Shown: piece by piece, positions 21,850 to 30,380 of the stretch
How positions within the stretch are numbered: the first letter of the stretch is position 1
How the letters are laid out: the number at the start of each line of letters is the position of its first letter
NCBI RefSeq assembly: GCF_001514115.1
Contig: NZ_KQ948468.1
Span: forward strand, 124,001-188,000
DNA: 64,000 bases
Source of the DNA: Streptomyces olivochromogenes
GTDB taxonomy: Bacteria > Actinomycetota > Actinomycetes > Streptomycetales > Streptomycetaceae
Direction: 5' to 3'
Notes under the pieces: model-generated
What the model was told of the DNA's origin: nothing
Seen by the model: the letters and a program-made list of their open reading frames with translations, nothing else
Databases searched by the model: none
Program-made: the position numbers and the translations under genes

Positions 21850-23292
21850 GTGACTGCCGCGCCTGCAAAGCCCCGTATCCCCAACGTCCTCGCCGGACGC
21901 TACGCCTCCGCCGAGCTCGCCACGCTCTGGTCCCCCGAGCAGAAGGTGAAGTTGGAGCGTCAGCTCTGGCTCGCCGTGCTGCGGGCGCAGAAGGACCTCG
22001 GGATCGAGGTCCCGGACGCCGCGATCGCCGACTACGAGCGGGTCCTCGACCAGGTCGACCTGGCCTCCATCGCCGAGCGCGAGAAGGTCACGCGGCACGA
22101 CGTGAAGGCGCGGATCGAGGAGTTCAACGACCTCGCCGGGCATGAGCACGTACACAAGGGCATGACGTCCCGGGACCTCACCGAGAACGTCGAGCAGCTG
22201 CAGATCCGGCTCTCGCTGGAGCTGATGCGCGACCGCACGGTGGCCGTCCTGGCGCGGCTCGGCAAGCTGTCGGGCGAGTACGCCGAACTGGTCATGGCCG
22301 GCCGCTCGCACAACGTGGCCGCCCAGGCCACCACTCTCGGCAAGCGCTTCGCGACCGCGGCCGACGAGCTGCTCGTCGCGCACGGCCGCGTCGAGGAGCT
22401 GCTCGGCCGCTACCCGCTGCGCGGCATCAAGGGCCCGGTCGGCACCGCGCAGGACATGCTCGACCTGCTGGGCGGGGACGCGGCGAAGCTCGCCGAGCTG
22501 GAGCAGCGGATCGCCGGGCACCTCGGCTTCTCGCAGGCCTTCACCTCCGTCGGCCAGGTCTACCCGCGCTCGCTGGACTACGAGGTCGTGACCGCGTTGG
22601 TGCAGCTGGCGGCCGCGCCGTCCTCGACGGCCAAGACGATCCGCCTGATGGCCGGGCACGAGCTGGTCACCGAGGGCTTCAAGCCGGGCCAGGTCGGCTC
22701 CTCGGCGATGCCGCACAAGATGAACACCCGCTCCTGCGAGCGTGTCAACGGCCTCATGGTCATCCTGCGCGGCTACGCCTCGATGACGGGCGAGCTGGCG
22801 GGCGACCAGTGGAACGAGGGCGACGTGTCCTGCTCGGTGGTCCGCCGGGTCGCGCTGCCCGACGCGTTCTTCGCGCTGGACGGTCTGCTGGAGACCTTCC
22901 TCACCGTCCTCGACGAGTTCGGCGCCTTCCCGGCCGTCGTCGCGCGCGAGCTGGACCGCTACCTGCCCTTCCTCGCGACGACCAAGGTCCTGATGGGCGC
23001 GGTGCGCGCGGGCGTCGGCCGTGAGGTCGCGCACGAGGCGATCAAGGAGAACGCCGTCGCCTCCGCGCTCGCCATGCGCGAACAGGGCGCCGAGCGCAAC
23101 GAACTCCTCGACAAGCTCGCCGCCGACGAGCGCATTCCGCTCGACCGCGCGCAGCTGGACGAGCTGATGGCCGACAAGCTGTCGTTCACCGGTGCCGCGG
23201 CCGCCCAGGTCGCCGCCGTGGTCGGCCGCATCGAGGAGATCGTGAAGCAGCACCCGGAGGCCGCGGGCTACACGCCGGGGGCGATCCTCTGA
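21850..23292 (+). CDS. purB: Adenylosuccinate lyase
   Basis: PurB catalyses two fumarate eliminations in purine synthesis (SAICAR to AICAR, and adenylosuccinate to AMP). The 480-residue protein carries the fumarase/ASL signature GSSAMPHKMNTRSCERVNGL and the KGMTSRDLTENVEQLQ region. The GTG at 21850 gives the N-terminus MTAAPAKPRIPNVLAGRYAS. Length is normal for actinobacterial PurB. It has no operon partner upstream. The mug gene follows directly, possibly coupled. Confidence 0.97.
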   Translation: MTAAPAKPRIPNVLAGRYASAELATLWSPEQKVKLERQLWLAVLRAQKDLGIEVPDAAIADYERVLDQVDLASIAEREKVTRHDVKARIEEFNDLAGHEHVHKGMTSRDLTENVEQLQIRLSLELMRDRTVAVLARLGKLSGEYAELVMAGRSHNVAAQATTLGKRFATAADELLVAHGRVEELLGRYPLRGIKGPVGTAQDMLDLLGGDAAKLAELEQRIAGHLGFSQAFTSVGQVYPRSLDYEVVTALVQLAAAPSSTAKTIRLMAGHELVTEGFKPGQVGSSAMPHKMNTRSCERVNGLMVILRGYASMTGELAGDQWNEGDVSCSVVRRVALPDAFFALDGLLETFLTVLDEFGAFPAVVARELDRYLPFLATTKVLMGAVRAGVGREVAHEAIKENAVASALAMREQGAERNELLDKLAADERIPLDRAQLDELMADKLSFTGAAAAQVAAVVGRIEEIVKQHPEAAGYTPGAIL

Positions 23293-23336
23293 CGCGGCTC
23301 ACTCCCGCGGACCTCGAGGCCGCCCGCGACCGGCTG

Positions 23337-23837
23337 GTGCCGGATGTCGTCGGGGACGGCCTCGAGGTGCTTTTCTGCGGCATCAATCCGGGGTTGATGA
23401 CCGCCGCCACGGGCCACCACTTCGCCCGTCCCGGCAACCGCTTCTGGCCCGTGCTGCATCTGTCGGGGTTCACGCCCCGGCTGATGAAGCCGTCGGAGCA
23501 GGGCGAGTTGCCGTCGCATGGGCTCGGCATCACGAACGTGGTGGCGCGCGCGACCGCCCGGGCCGACGAGCTGTCCGCGGAGGAGTACCGCGAGGGCGGA
23601 CGGCTGCTGAGCGCCAAGGTGGAGCGACTGCGGCCGGGGTGGCTGGCGGTGGTGGGGGTGACCGCCTACAGGGCGGCCTTCGAGGACCGGAAGGCCGTGA
23701 TCGGCCCGCAGGAGCGGACGATCGGGGACACCCGGGTCTGGGTGCTGCCCAACCCGAGTGGGCTCAACGCGCACTGGACGGCGGCGACGATGGCCGAGGA
23801 GTTCGGACGGCTGCGGGTGGCTGCCGCCGAGGCGTAG
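23337..23837 (+). CDS. mug: G/U mismatch-specific DNA glycosylase
   Basis: Mug/TDG-family uracil-DNA glycosylase, 166 residues from GTG 23337. Motif 1 is LFCGINPGLMTAATGHHFARPGNRFW (split here as GINPG and HFARPGNRFW), with the Asn of GINPG as catalytic residue. Motif 2 is LPNPSGLNAHW near the C-terminus. Homologs usually begin about 16 residues earlier (TRLTPADLEAARDRLVPDVV). That sequence is in frame here but is preceded by CTG at 23289, which overlaps the purB stop as CTGA. The true start may therefore be the rare CTG codon. Function: removes U or ethenocytosine opposite G. Confidence 0.9.
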   Translation: MPDVVGDGLEVLFCGINPGLMTAATGHHFARPGNRFWPVLHLSGFTPRLMKPSEQGELPSHGLGITNVVARATARADELSAEEYREGGRLLSAKVERLRPGWLAVVGVTAYRAAFEDRKAVIGPQERTIGDTRVWVLPNPSGLNAHWTAATMAEEFGRLRVAAAEA

Positions 23838-23846
23838 CGGATCAGG

Positions 23847-24290
23847 TCACGGTGGGTCGATCTCGGTGATCACGGCCAGGAGCTGGAACGGCAACTCCTT
23901 GTCCCACTGTGAGACACCGAGGGCGACCCAGCGGTCGTGCCCGGTCGCCTTCCAGAGGTGCACGTCCGGCACATGCCCGCTCAGGACGCCCCAGGGCTCG
24001 GGTATGTCCTCCCCGTCCGTCGTCCGGTCGAGCACGCTCGACAGGCTGAAGACCTGCGGAGGCCCCCAGCGGTGCGTGAGCAGCACCGAAAGACCGTCCC
24101 TGTCGGCCTCGTACTGCTCCGCCGTCTCCTCCCGTGCCGTGCCGTCGTCCTCCCAGAATTCCTCGCTCGTCGCTAACTCGGCGATGTGGTAACCGGGTCC
24201 CGCGTCGCCGACGTCCGACCGGCCGTGCTCACGGGGGAAGTCCTCGGAGCACAGCCGCAGGATGGTGGCGAGGTGCTGCGCGCTGGTCAT
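23847..24290 (-). CDS. Hypothetical protein, 147 residues
   Basis: A soluble acidic protein beginning MTSAQHLATILRLCSEDFPR. It has many Trp/Asp residues and no TM segments or known motif. Stretches such as DGLSVLLTHRWGPPQVFSL and WKATGHDRWVALGVSQWDKE suggest a beta-rich fold like small immunity-type or DUF proteins of Streptomyces, but no family could be named. It is convergent with mug and separated by 41 bp from the ABC permease gene upstream on the same strand. Confidence 0.7.
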   Translation of the reverse strand: MTSAQHLATILRLCSEDFPREHGRSDVGDAGPGYHIAELATSEEFWEDDGTAREETAEQYEADRDGLSVLLTHRWGPPQVFSLSSVLDRTTDGEDIPEPWGVLSGHVPDVHLWKATGHDRWVALGVSQWDKELPFQLLAVITEIDPP

Positions 24291-24331
24291 GAGATCCAGT
24301 AAAGCCGCTGCCACTGACAATTGGCGTGCCG

Positions 24332-25057
24332 TCAGGCGTCCCTGCGCCGTACGCTCCACGCGCCCGCCGCGAGGGCGGCCGCTGTCCAGGCCGCGGTCAC
24401 CATGAGCCCGGTCCAGGGGCCGAGGGCGCCGTCCCACGTCTCGTGGAGCACCACTTGGCCCGCCCTGTCGGGCAGGAAGTCGGCCGCGCCGCCCGACATT
24501 CCGCCGATCACGAAGGAGACGATCAGGAGGAACGGCACCAGGATGCCCAACGTGGCGACCGCGCTGCGCAGTACGGCCGTGAGCCCGGCGGCGAACAGGG
24601 CCATCAGCGCCAGGTAGAGGCCGCAGCCCACGGCCCCGCGTACCCCTTCGCCCCACGTCAGCCCGCCCGCCCTGGTTCCGAGGACCGCCTTGCCCACGAG
24701 CAGGCTCACGAGCCCTGTCACCAGGCCGACGGCCAGCGCGGGAACCCCGATCGCCACCACCTTGGCCGCGAACCACCGTCCCCGCCGGGGCACCGCGGCC
24801 AGCGACACCCGCAGCGCGCCGCCCCGGAACTCGGCCGCGACGGCCTGCGCGCCGAAGGTGATCGCCGCGATCTGCCCGAAGCTCACGCCGAAGAACACCG
24901 AGAACAGCGGGTCGAAGTCCTGGCCCCCGGAGTCGTCGAGGCCGGCGAGCGCGGAGAAGGCCGCCGTCGCCAGGAGCACCGCGAGCAGTCCCGCGACGAG
25001 GGACCGCAGCGTACGGATTTTGATCCACTCCGCGTGGAGTACGGGTGCGAAGGTCAT
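24332..25057 (-). CDS. ABC-2 type transporter permease
   Basis: A 241-residue integral membrane protein. It opens with the cytosolic ABC-2 motif HAEWIKIRTLRS, then hydrophobic segments LVAGLLAVLLATAAFSAL, IAAITFGAQAVAAEF, VVAIGVPALAVGLVTGLVSLL, LYLALMALFAAGLTAVL, LGILVPFLLIVSFVIGGM and a final AAWTAAALAAGAWS. The ATG overlaps the ATPase stop (ATGA), so translation is coupled. It is the export channel partner of the ATPase at 25054-25995. The substrate is unknown; antibiotic or peptide efflux is common for such pairs. Confidence 0.9.
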   Translation of the reverse strand: MTFAPVLHAEWIKIRTLRSLVAGLLAVLLATAAFSALAGLDDSGGQDFDPLFSVFFGVSFGQIAAITFGAQAVAAEFRGGALRVSLAAVPRRGRWFAAKVVAIGVPALAVGLVTGLVSLLVGKAVLGTRAGGLTWGEGVRGAVGCGLYLALMALFAAGLTAVLRSAVATLGILVPFLLIVSFVIGGMSGGAADFLPDRAGQVVLHETWDGALGPWTGLMVTAAWTAAALAAGAWSVRRRDA

Positions 25058-25995
25058 GATCGGGCCTCCTGGGGCCGGGTGGGCGACGGTACGGCGGTGA
25101 ACTCGGCTTCGGCGGCCGTGAGGTCGAGGTACGCCTGCTCCAACGTGCCCTCCTCCGCCGCGAGTTCGAGGATCGGCAGGCCCGCGCCGGAGGCGAGGAG
25201 CCCGATGTCCTCCACACGTGCGTGCGGGACGGTCCACCGTCCGTCCGCATCCTCGACGGCCTCGTGACCGTGGCGTGCGAGCAGCGCGCCGAGAGCGGCG
25301 CCGTCCGTGGTGCGCACCCGTACCCGGGGCCGCACGCGCGCGTGGATGAACTCCCGCAGGGGTGTGTCGGCGAGGAGCCTGCCCCGGCCGAGGACGACGA
25401 GGTGGTCGGCGAAGGACGCGGTCTCGTTCATGAGATGGCTGGAGACGAGCACCGTGCGGCCTTCACGGGCCAGTCGGCGCAGCACTTCGCGGATCCAGAT
25501 GATCCCTTCGGGGTCGAGCCCGTTCGACGGCTCGTCGAGCAGCACCACGGGTGGGTCGCCGAGGAGCGCGGCCGCGATGCCCAGGCGCTGTCGCATGCCC
25601 AGGGAGTACGTCTTCACCCTGCGCCGCGCCACGGACGCGAGCCCCGACTCCTCCAGCACGGCGTCCACCCTGCGTTCGCAGATGCGGTTGCTCGCGGCGA
25701 GTGCCCGCAGATGGTCGCGCGCGGTGCGCGAGCCGTGCGCGGCCCCGGCGTCGAGCAGTGCTCCGACCTGGCGCAGCGGCTCGTCGTGCGAGGCGTAGGG
25801 CCGGCCGCCGACGGTGGCGGTGCCGGACGTGGGCCGGTCCAGGCCCAGGACGAGCCGCATGGTGGTGGACTTTCCGGCGCCGTTGGGTCCGAGGAAGCCG
25901 GTGACGCGGCCGGGAAGCACGCTGAAGGTGAGGTCGTCCACGGCGCGCCGACCGCCGTATTCCTTGGTCAGGTTCTGGACGTCGATGCTGGTCAT
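25054..25995 (-). CDS. ABC-2 transporter ATP-binding protein
   Basis: A 313-residue ATPase with Walker A GPNGAGKST (about residues 36-44), signature YSLGMRQRLGIA, Walker B VVLLDEPSNGLDPEG and switch His in SSHLMNE. The arrangement and the C-terminal extension of about 90 residues (including a region RVRVRTTDGAALGALLARHG) match the DrrA/bacitracin-type export ATPases. It is divergent from a sensor kinase/response regulator pair across a 107-bp intergenic region, so expression is probably controlled by that system. Confidence 0.94.
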   Translation of the reverse strand: MTSIDVQNLTKEYGGRRAVDDLTFSVLPGRVTGFLGPNGAGKSTTMRLVLGLDRPTSGTATVGGRPYASHDEPLRQVGALLDAGAAHGSRTARDHLRALAASNRICERRVDAVLEESGLASVARRRVKTYSLGMRQRLGIAAALLGDPPVVLLDEPSNGLDPEGIIWIREVLRRLAREGRTVLVSSHLMNETASFADHLVVLGRGRLLADTPLREFIHARVRPRVRVRTTDGAALGALLARHGHEAVEDADGRWTVPHARVEDIGLLASGAGLPILELAAEEGTLEQAYLDLTAAEAEFTAVPSPTRPQEARS

Positions 25996-26051
25996 GGACC
26001 CAGCCTCGCGGCCTTTGCGCGGTCGGTACTCCCCCGCCGGTGGAGATCGTC

Positions 26052-26067
26052 TCCCCCGCTCGGGGGA
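26052..26067. promoter_or_regulatory. Perfect TCCCCCG-CT-CGGGGGA palindrome in the ABC/TCS divergent promoter
   Basis: A 7-bp inverted repeat with a 2-bp spacer lies 35 bp upstream of the kinase ATG. A further CTCCCCCG occurs about 20 bp to the left. It could be the response-regulator operator for both divergent units or a 5' mRNA hairpin. Confidence 0.45.
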
Positions 26068-26102
26068 AGCCGGCCCGCGGGGCCGGCTGGGACGATGGCG
26101 CG

Positions 26103-27272
26103 ATGGCCCGCTTTCTGCGCCCGTTGTTCCTGGGGACCACCTACACGCGCCTGCTGCATCTGTGGGTGCCGACGCTGTTCGTCAGTGTGTGGCTGTTCAT
26201 CGACATGTCGAGACCGTGGGTGCCCGCGGTGCTGTTGATCCCGCTGGGGCTGGTCCCGGCCGTGCGGCGGGGCGAGGGCGTGCAGGCGCGGTACATGCTG
26301 GCGCCGGACGAGCCGCGGGAGCGGGGCGACCGGGACGCGGCGATCTCGGTCGCGCCGTCGGCGACCTGGCGGGACCGGCTGCGCACCGTGCTGTGGCTCG
26401 AAGTACGGATGGGCCTCGGGGCGGTGGCGACGGGGGTCACCGTCTGGATGCCGGTGACCGCCGTCGAACTGGCCGGGGCCGCCTGGGGTCGCCCCGTCGA
26501 CATCACACTGCTGCCCCTGTCGCCCCCGCCGTGGGCCTGTGCCCTGCTCGTACCGGTGCCGCTGCTCGCTCTGTACGGCGCGGTCGTCGGTCTCGGCGAG
26601 CTGGTCACGGTCATCGCGCGCCGGCTGCTTGGCCCCTCCCCCGCCGAGCGCCTCGCCGCCCTGGAGGAGCGCACCGAACAGCTCCTGGAACGCACGCGCA
26701 TCGCCCGTGAGCTGCACGACTCGATCGGGCACGCGCTGACCGTGGCGGTGGTGCAGGCGGGCGCGGCGCGGGCGGCCGGCGACCCCGCGTTCACCGACCG
26801 GGCGCTGCTCGCCATCGAGGACACCGGCCGGGCCGCCCTGGAGGACCTGGAGCGCGTGCTCGGCGTGCTGCGCGAGGCGGGGCGCCCCGCGAGCGGCCGA
26901 CCCACGCTGAGCGAGGCCGACCGGCTCCTGGAGTCGGCGCGCGGCTCGGGTGCGAAGGTCGACGCCGAGGTGACGGGTGCGTTGGAGAACGTGCCGGGAC
27001 CGGTCTCCCGCGAGGGCTATCGCATCCTCCAGGAGTCCCTGACCAACGTGCTGCGGCACGCGGGGAGCGTGCCGGTGCGGGTCCGTATCGCGGTCGACGA
27101 CGGCACTCTGGGCCTGGAGGTCCGCAATCCGCTGACGGCCGGGATACCGGGGCCGGGCCGCGGCAGTGGCCTGCGGGGCATTCGGGAGCGGGCGGCGCTG
27201 CTCGGCGGGCGGGCACGGACCGGGCCGGACGGGGGTGACTGGCAGGTACGCGTCGAGCTGCCGTTGCGCTGA
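26103..27272 (+). CDS. NarL-type sensor histidine kinase
   Basis: A 389-residue membrane kinase. The N-terminal half has paired TM segments (LWVPTLFVSVWLFIDMS, WVPAVLLIPLGLVPAV, then a second set about 100-170 including VATGVTVWMPVTAVELAGA and WACALLVPVPLLALYGAVVG). There is almost no extracytoplasmic loop, typical of intramembrane-sensing kinases. The HisKA_3 phospho-acceptor is His205 in RELHDSIGHAL. The HATPase region has the N-box LTNVLRHAG and the G-box GSGLRGIRER. The ATG at 26103 fits. It pairs with the response regulator 15 bp downstream and faces an ABC-2 exporter. Confidence 0.93.
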   Translation: MARFLRPLFLGTTYTRLLHLWVPTLFVSVWLFIDMSRPWVPAVLLIPLGLVPAVRRGEGVQARYMLAPDEPRERGDRDAAISVAPSATWRDRLRTVLWLEVRMGLGAVATGVTVWMPVTAVELAGAAWGRPVDITLLPLSPPPWACALLVPVPLLALYGAVVGLGELVTVIARRLLGPSPAERLAALEERTEQLLERTRIARELHDSIGHALTVAVVQAGAARAAGDPAFTDRALLAIEDTGRAALEDLERVLGVLREAGRPASGRPTLSEADRLLESARGSGAKVDAEVTGALENVPGPVSREGYRILQESLTNVLRHAGSVPVRVRIAVDDGTLGLEVRNPLTAGIPGPGRGSGLRGIRERAALLGGRARTGPDGGDWQVRVELPLR

Positions 27273-27286
27273 TCTACGCTGGCCGG

Positions 27287-27949
27287 ATGCCGGTCACCGT
27301 TCTCCTCGTCGACGACGAACCGCTCGTCCGCGCGGGTCTGCGGGCCGTCCTGGCGGCGCAGCCCGACATCGAGGTCGTCGGCGAGGCGGCCGACGGCGCC
27401 GCGGTGATCCCGCTCGTGCGACAGCTGCGGCCGGACGTCGTCGCCATGGACGTCCGCATGCCGCTCATGGACGGCATCGAGGCCACGCGCGCGGTCCTGC
27501 GGACCGTGAGCGATCCCCCGAAGATCCTCGTCGTGACCACGTTCGAGAACGACGAGTACGTCTACGAGGCGCTGCGCGCGGGTGCCGACGGTTTTCTGCT
27601 GAAGCGGGCCAGGCCCGCCGAGATCGTGCACGCCGTGCGGCTCGTCGCGGAGGGCGAGTCGCTGCTGTTCCCCGCGTCCGTACGGCAGTTGGCGGCCGAG
27701 TACGGGGACGGCGGCGGGAATCCGGCGGCGCGGGCGGCCATGGAGCGGGCCGCGCTGACCGAGCGGGAGGCGGAGGTGCTGCGGCTGATGGCCCGGGGGC
27801 TGTCGAACGCGGAGATCGCCGGGCGGCTGATCGTCGGGACCGAGACGGTCAAGTCGCACGTCAGCGCCGTACTGGCGAAGCTGGGAGCCCGGGACCGTAC
27901 GCAGGCGGTCATCGCGGCGTACGAGTCGGGGTTCGTGGCCCCTGGCTGA
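27287..27949 (+). CDS. NarL/LuxR-family response regulator
   Basis: A 220-residue regulator. The receiver has the acidic pocket DDE (residues 9-11) and phospho-acceptor Asp55 in AMDVRMP, with Thr and Lys in VVTTFEND and LLKRARP. The LuxR-type HTH (about 150-212) reads LTEREAEVLRLMARGLSNAE and VKSHVSAVLAKLGARDR. It is the partner of the kinase immediately upstream and is expected to control the divergent ABC-2 operon. Confidence 0.95.
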   Translation: MPVTVLLVDDEPLVRAGLRAVLAAQPDIEVVGEAADGAAVIPLVRQLRPDVVAMDVRMPLMDGIEATRAVLRTVSDPPKILVVTTFENDEYVYEALRAGADGFLLKRARPAEIVHAVRLVAEGESLLFPASVRQLAAEYGDGGGNPAARAAMERAALTEREAEVLRLMARGLSNAEIAGRLIVGTETVKSHVSAVLAKLGARDRTQAVIAAYESGFVAPG

Positions 27950-27989
27950 AACGGCGGTCCGCCGGTGGCCGAAGCGACCGGTCGGTAGC

Positions 27990-28016
27990 AAAGGAGGTCC
28001 CCGGCTCTCGCCGGGG
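27990..28016 (+). terminator. Hairpin after the response regulator, preceded by a perfect anti-SD match
   Basis: CCCCGGC-TCTC-GCCGGGG (27999-28016) forms a 7-bp stem with a 4-nt loop. Directly upstream lies AAAGGAGGT (27990-27998), a full ribosome-binding sequence with no start codon at proper spacing. It is likely a terminator; the SD-like string is unexplained. Confidence 0.45.
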
Positions 28017-28071
28017 CGCGCCGCGCCGAGTACGATCCGGCCAACACGCGCACGAGCTGGGAGGACGGACG

Positions 28072-29229
28072 TTGGGGCGGTTGACCGGCGGGGACCCCTC
28101 TCTGCTGCGAAGGATCAATTCCGCGGTGGTGCTGCACGCGTTGCGTGCCACGGACTGCGCGACGCTGACCGAGATCACCCGGGTGACCGGGTTGTCCCGG
28201 CCCACGGTCGAAGGTGTCGTGGAAGGGCTGATCGAAGCCGGGCTCGTGGTCGAGAAGGCGGCCGAGGAGGGCGCGGCACGGCGTCAGGGCCGTCCCGCGC
28301 GGAGGTTTCGGTTCCGGGCCGAGGCGGGCCATCTGCTGGGCCTGGAGATCGGCCCCCATCGCGTCGCGGGGCTCCTCGCCGATCTGGACGGCCGGGTGCT
28401 GGGCGCCATGTCCAAGGAGGTGGACGCGACCGCGTCGGCGGACGAGCGGCTGGAACGGCTGCGCACGGCGGTCGCCGATCTGCTGCGCCGGGCGGGTGTC
28501 GCGCGCAGTTCCCTGCGTGCGGTCGGCGTGGGCAGCCCGGGGATCGTCGAGGCGGACGGCACCGTGCGCCTGGGCACGGCGCTGCCGGAGTGGACGGGAC
28601 TGCGCCTGGGCGACCGGCTGAACCGTTCCTTCAAATGCCCGGTGCTCGTCGAGAACGACGCCAACGCGGCGGCGGTCGCCGAGCACTGGAAGGGATCGGC
28701 GACGGAGTCGGACGATGTGGTGTTCGTGCTGGCCGGGCTGAGCCCGGGGGCCGGTTCGCTGATCGGCGGGCGGCTGCACCGGGGATACGGGGGCGCAGCC
28801 GGGGAGATCGGGGCGCTCCATCTGCTCGGCCGCGGAGCCACTCCCGAGACGCTGCTGTCGACCACGGACGAGCCCCTGCACCCGCTCGACGAGCAGGCCG
28901 TCGCCGAGGTCTTCGCACTGGCCAAGGGCGGTGACCAGCGGGCTCGCGCGGCGGTCGACCGCTTCATCCAGCGCCTCGTGCACGACGTGGCGGCCCTCGT
29001 CCTCGCCCTCGACCCGGAACTGGTCGTCGTCGGCGGCTGGGCTGCCGGTCTGGACGGCGTACTGGAACCGCTGCGGCGCGAGCTGGCGCGCTACTGTCTG
29101 CGTCCGCCCAAGGTAGCGCTCTCCCTGCTGGGCGAGGCGGCCGTCGCGACGGGCGCCCTGCGGCTGGCCCTCGATCATGTGGAGGAGCAGCTGTTCGCGG
29201 TGGAGGGGACCGTGACCGCACGCCGCTGA
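28072..29229 (+). CDS. ROK-family transcriptional regulator
   Basis: A 385-residue protein. A winged-helix domain (LTEITRVTGLSRPTVEGVVE, about residues 30-50) is followed by a ROK/sugar-kinase-like domain with LLGLEIGPHRVAGLLADLDG and the ENDANAAAVAEHW motif. In place of the usual ROK GEIGH...CxCGxxGC zinc motif it has GEIGALHLLGRGATPET, so zinc ligands and the catalytic His are absent. This argues for a pure regulator rather than a glucokinase. GGGAGG (28059-28064) is 7 bp before the TTG start. No sugar operon is adjacent, so its target is unclear. A strong terminator follows. Confidence 0.88.
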   Translation: MGRLTGGDPSLLRRINSAVVLHALRATDCATLTEITRVTGLSRPTVEGVVEGLIEAGLVVEKAAEEGAARRQGRPARRFRFRAEAGHLLGLEIGPHRVAGLLADLDGRVLGAMSKEVDATASADERLERLRTAVADLLRRAGVARSSLRAVGVGSPGIVEADGTVRLGTALPEWTGLRLGDRLNRSFKCPVLVENDANAAAVAEHWKGSATESDDVVFVLAGLSPGAGSLIGGRLHRGYGGAAGEIGALHLLGRGATPETLLSTTDEPLHPLDEQAVAEVFALAKGGDQRARAAVDRFIQRLVHDVAALVLALDPELVVVGGWAAGLDGVLEPLRRELARYCLRPPKVALSLLGEAAVATGALRLALDHVEEQLFAVEGTVTARR

Positions 29230-29282
29230 CCAGCGGTCTCACGGGCACGGAAGCCGGCCACCGGCCTCACGGGCACGAGAAA

Positions 29283-29318
29283 GCCGTCACGCCCCGGAGT
29301 GTTCCGGGGCGTGACGGC
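29283..29318. terminator. Strong intrinsic terminator, 16-bp perfect stem
   Basis: GCCGTCACGCCCCGGA, loop GTGT, TCCGGGGCGTGACGGC. It lies between the convergent ROK and GntR genes and can serve both. There is no U tract, as is usual in Streptomyces. Confidence 0.88.
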
Positions 29319-29362
29319 TCAGACCTGGGGGCCTGTCGTTCGGACCAGGCCTGGGCCGCGGC

Positions 29363-30124
29363 TCAGGAAGCCCGGCGCTCGGGGTCGTGGTGGATCTCCA
29401 CGCCGCCGGAGTCGCCGAAGGTCAGCCGGCAGGTGTCGGCGCGGTACGTGGCCACGGAGACCGCAGCGGTGCGCCCCTCGGCGAAGTAACGGGTCGTGAC
29501 GACGAGGACGGGCGCCCCGGGCAGCCGGTCGAGCTCCTTGGCGTCGTCCGCGCGGGCCGAGCCGAGCTCCACGGCCCGGTCCTGGCCCTCCAGGTCGAGG
29601 TGCTGCAGTTCGCGCAGCACGGCACGGGCGAGGGTCGCCCCCGACGGGGCGTCGATCGCGGAGAGGCCGGGTACCGAGGACGCCGGGATGTAGAGCAGCT
29701 CGGCGGCGACCGGCTGGCCGTGCGTCACACGGGAGCGGCGGATCGTGTGCACCTGGTCCTCGGGGCCCGTCTCCAGGACCTCGGCCACCGCGGCGGGCGG
29801 GACCGCCACCGCGCAGTCCACGGGCCGCCAGGCGTCGCCGACCGCGCCCGGCCACACATGCTGCTCGGTTCCGACGGCCACGCCCATGCGCGGCGGGGCG
29901 ACGGTCGTGCCCACCCCGCGGCGGCGCTGCAGTCGCCCTTCGAGCTCCAGTTGCTCCAGCGCCTGGCGCAGCGTGGCGCGGGCGACGCCGAACCTGGCCG
30001 CGAGGTCGCGTTCGTTGGGCAGGACCTCGCCCACGGAGAACTCGGAGTCCAATGCCTCGGTGAGCACCGTCTTGAGATGCCAGTACTTCGGCTCCGGCAC
30101 CGTTTCCAGCTGCGTGGTCCCCAC
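29363..30124 (-). CDS. GntR-family (HutC-type) transcriptional regulator
   Basis: A 253-residue regulator. The winged helix is at residues about 14-75 (YWHLKTVLTEALDSEFSVGE, LPNERDLAARFGVARATLRQ, GRLQRRRGVGTTVAPP). A UTRA-type effector domain follows (about 95-245). The GTG start at 30124 has GGAGG 6 bp upstream. Overall form resembles DasR-like regulators of amino-sugar metabolism, but the effector is not identifiable. A TGGTCAAGACCA palindrome about 100 bp upstream is one base from the DasR consensus and may be its own operator. Confidence 0.9.
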   Translation of the reverse strand: MGTTQLETVPEPKYWHLKTVLTEALDSEFSVGEVLPNERDLAARFGVARATLRQALEQLELEGRLQRRRGVGTTVAPPRMGVAVGTEQHVWPGAVGDAWRPVDCAVAVPPAAVAEVLETGPEDQVHTIRRSRVTHGQPVAAELLYIPASSVPGLSAIDAPSGATLARAVLRELQHLDLEGQDRAVELGSARADDAKELDRLPGAPVLVVTTRYFAEGRTAAVSVATYRADTCRLTFGDSGGVEIHHDPERRAS

Positions 30125-30222
30125 CCTGTCCTCCGCAATCGCCGTGGCCCGGCGGCGTTTTAGCGCCCTTGTTTATTAAAGGTTCTTGCACTATCCCTGC
30201 GACCATAGGGCCGCCCCCACCC

Positions 30223-30236
30223 TTGGTCAAGACCAA
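30223..30236. promoter_or_regulatory. TTGGTC-AA-GACCAA palindrome upstream of gntR (dre-like)
   Basis: The sequence TGGTCAAGACCA differs at one position from the DasR-responsive element core TGGTCTAGACCA known in Streptomyces. It sits about 100 bp upstream of the GntR start. It may be a target of DasR or an autoregulatory site for the adjacent HutC-type protein. Confidence 0.5.
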
Positions 30237-30322
30237 TCCTCGATCCCTTACGGATTGCGGAGGCGCCTTGCCGCACAGCGTTCACAGGGCGTTCGCGCGC
30301 GGTGATGTTCGTGACACAACGT

Positions 30323-30355
30323 CGAAAGCCCCCGTCCAGAAGGCGGGGGCTTTCG
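30323..30355. terminator. Intrinsic terminator after the ECF sigma gene
   Basis: CGAAAGCCCCCG, loop TCCAGAAGG, CGGGGGCTTTCG: a perfect 12-bp stem located 25 bp after the end of the minus-strand sigma gene. Confidence 0.85.
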
Positions 30356-30380
30356 AGGCGGCATGCGGGGACCGCGGTGG

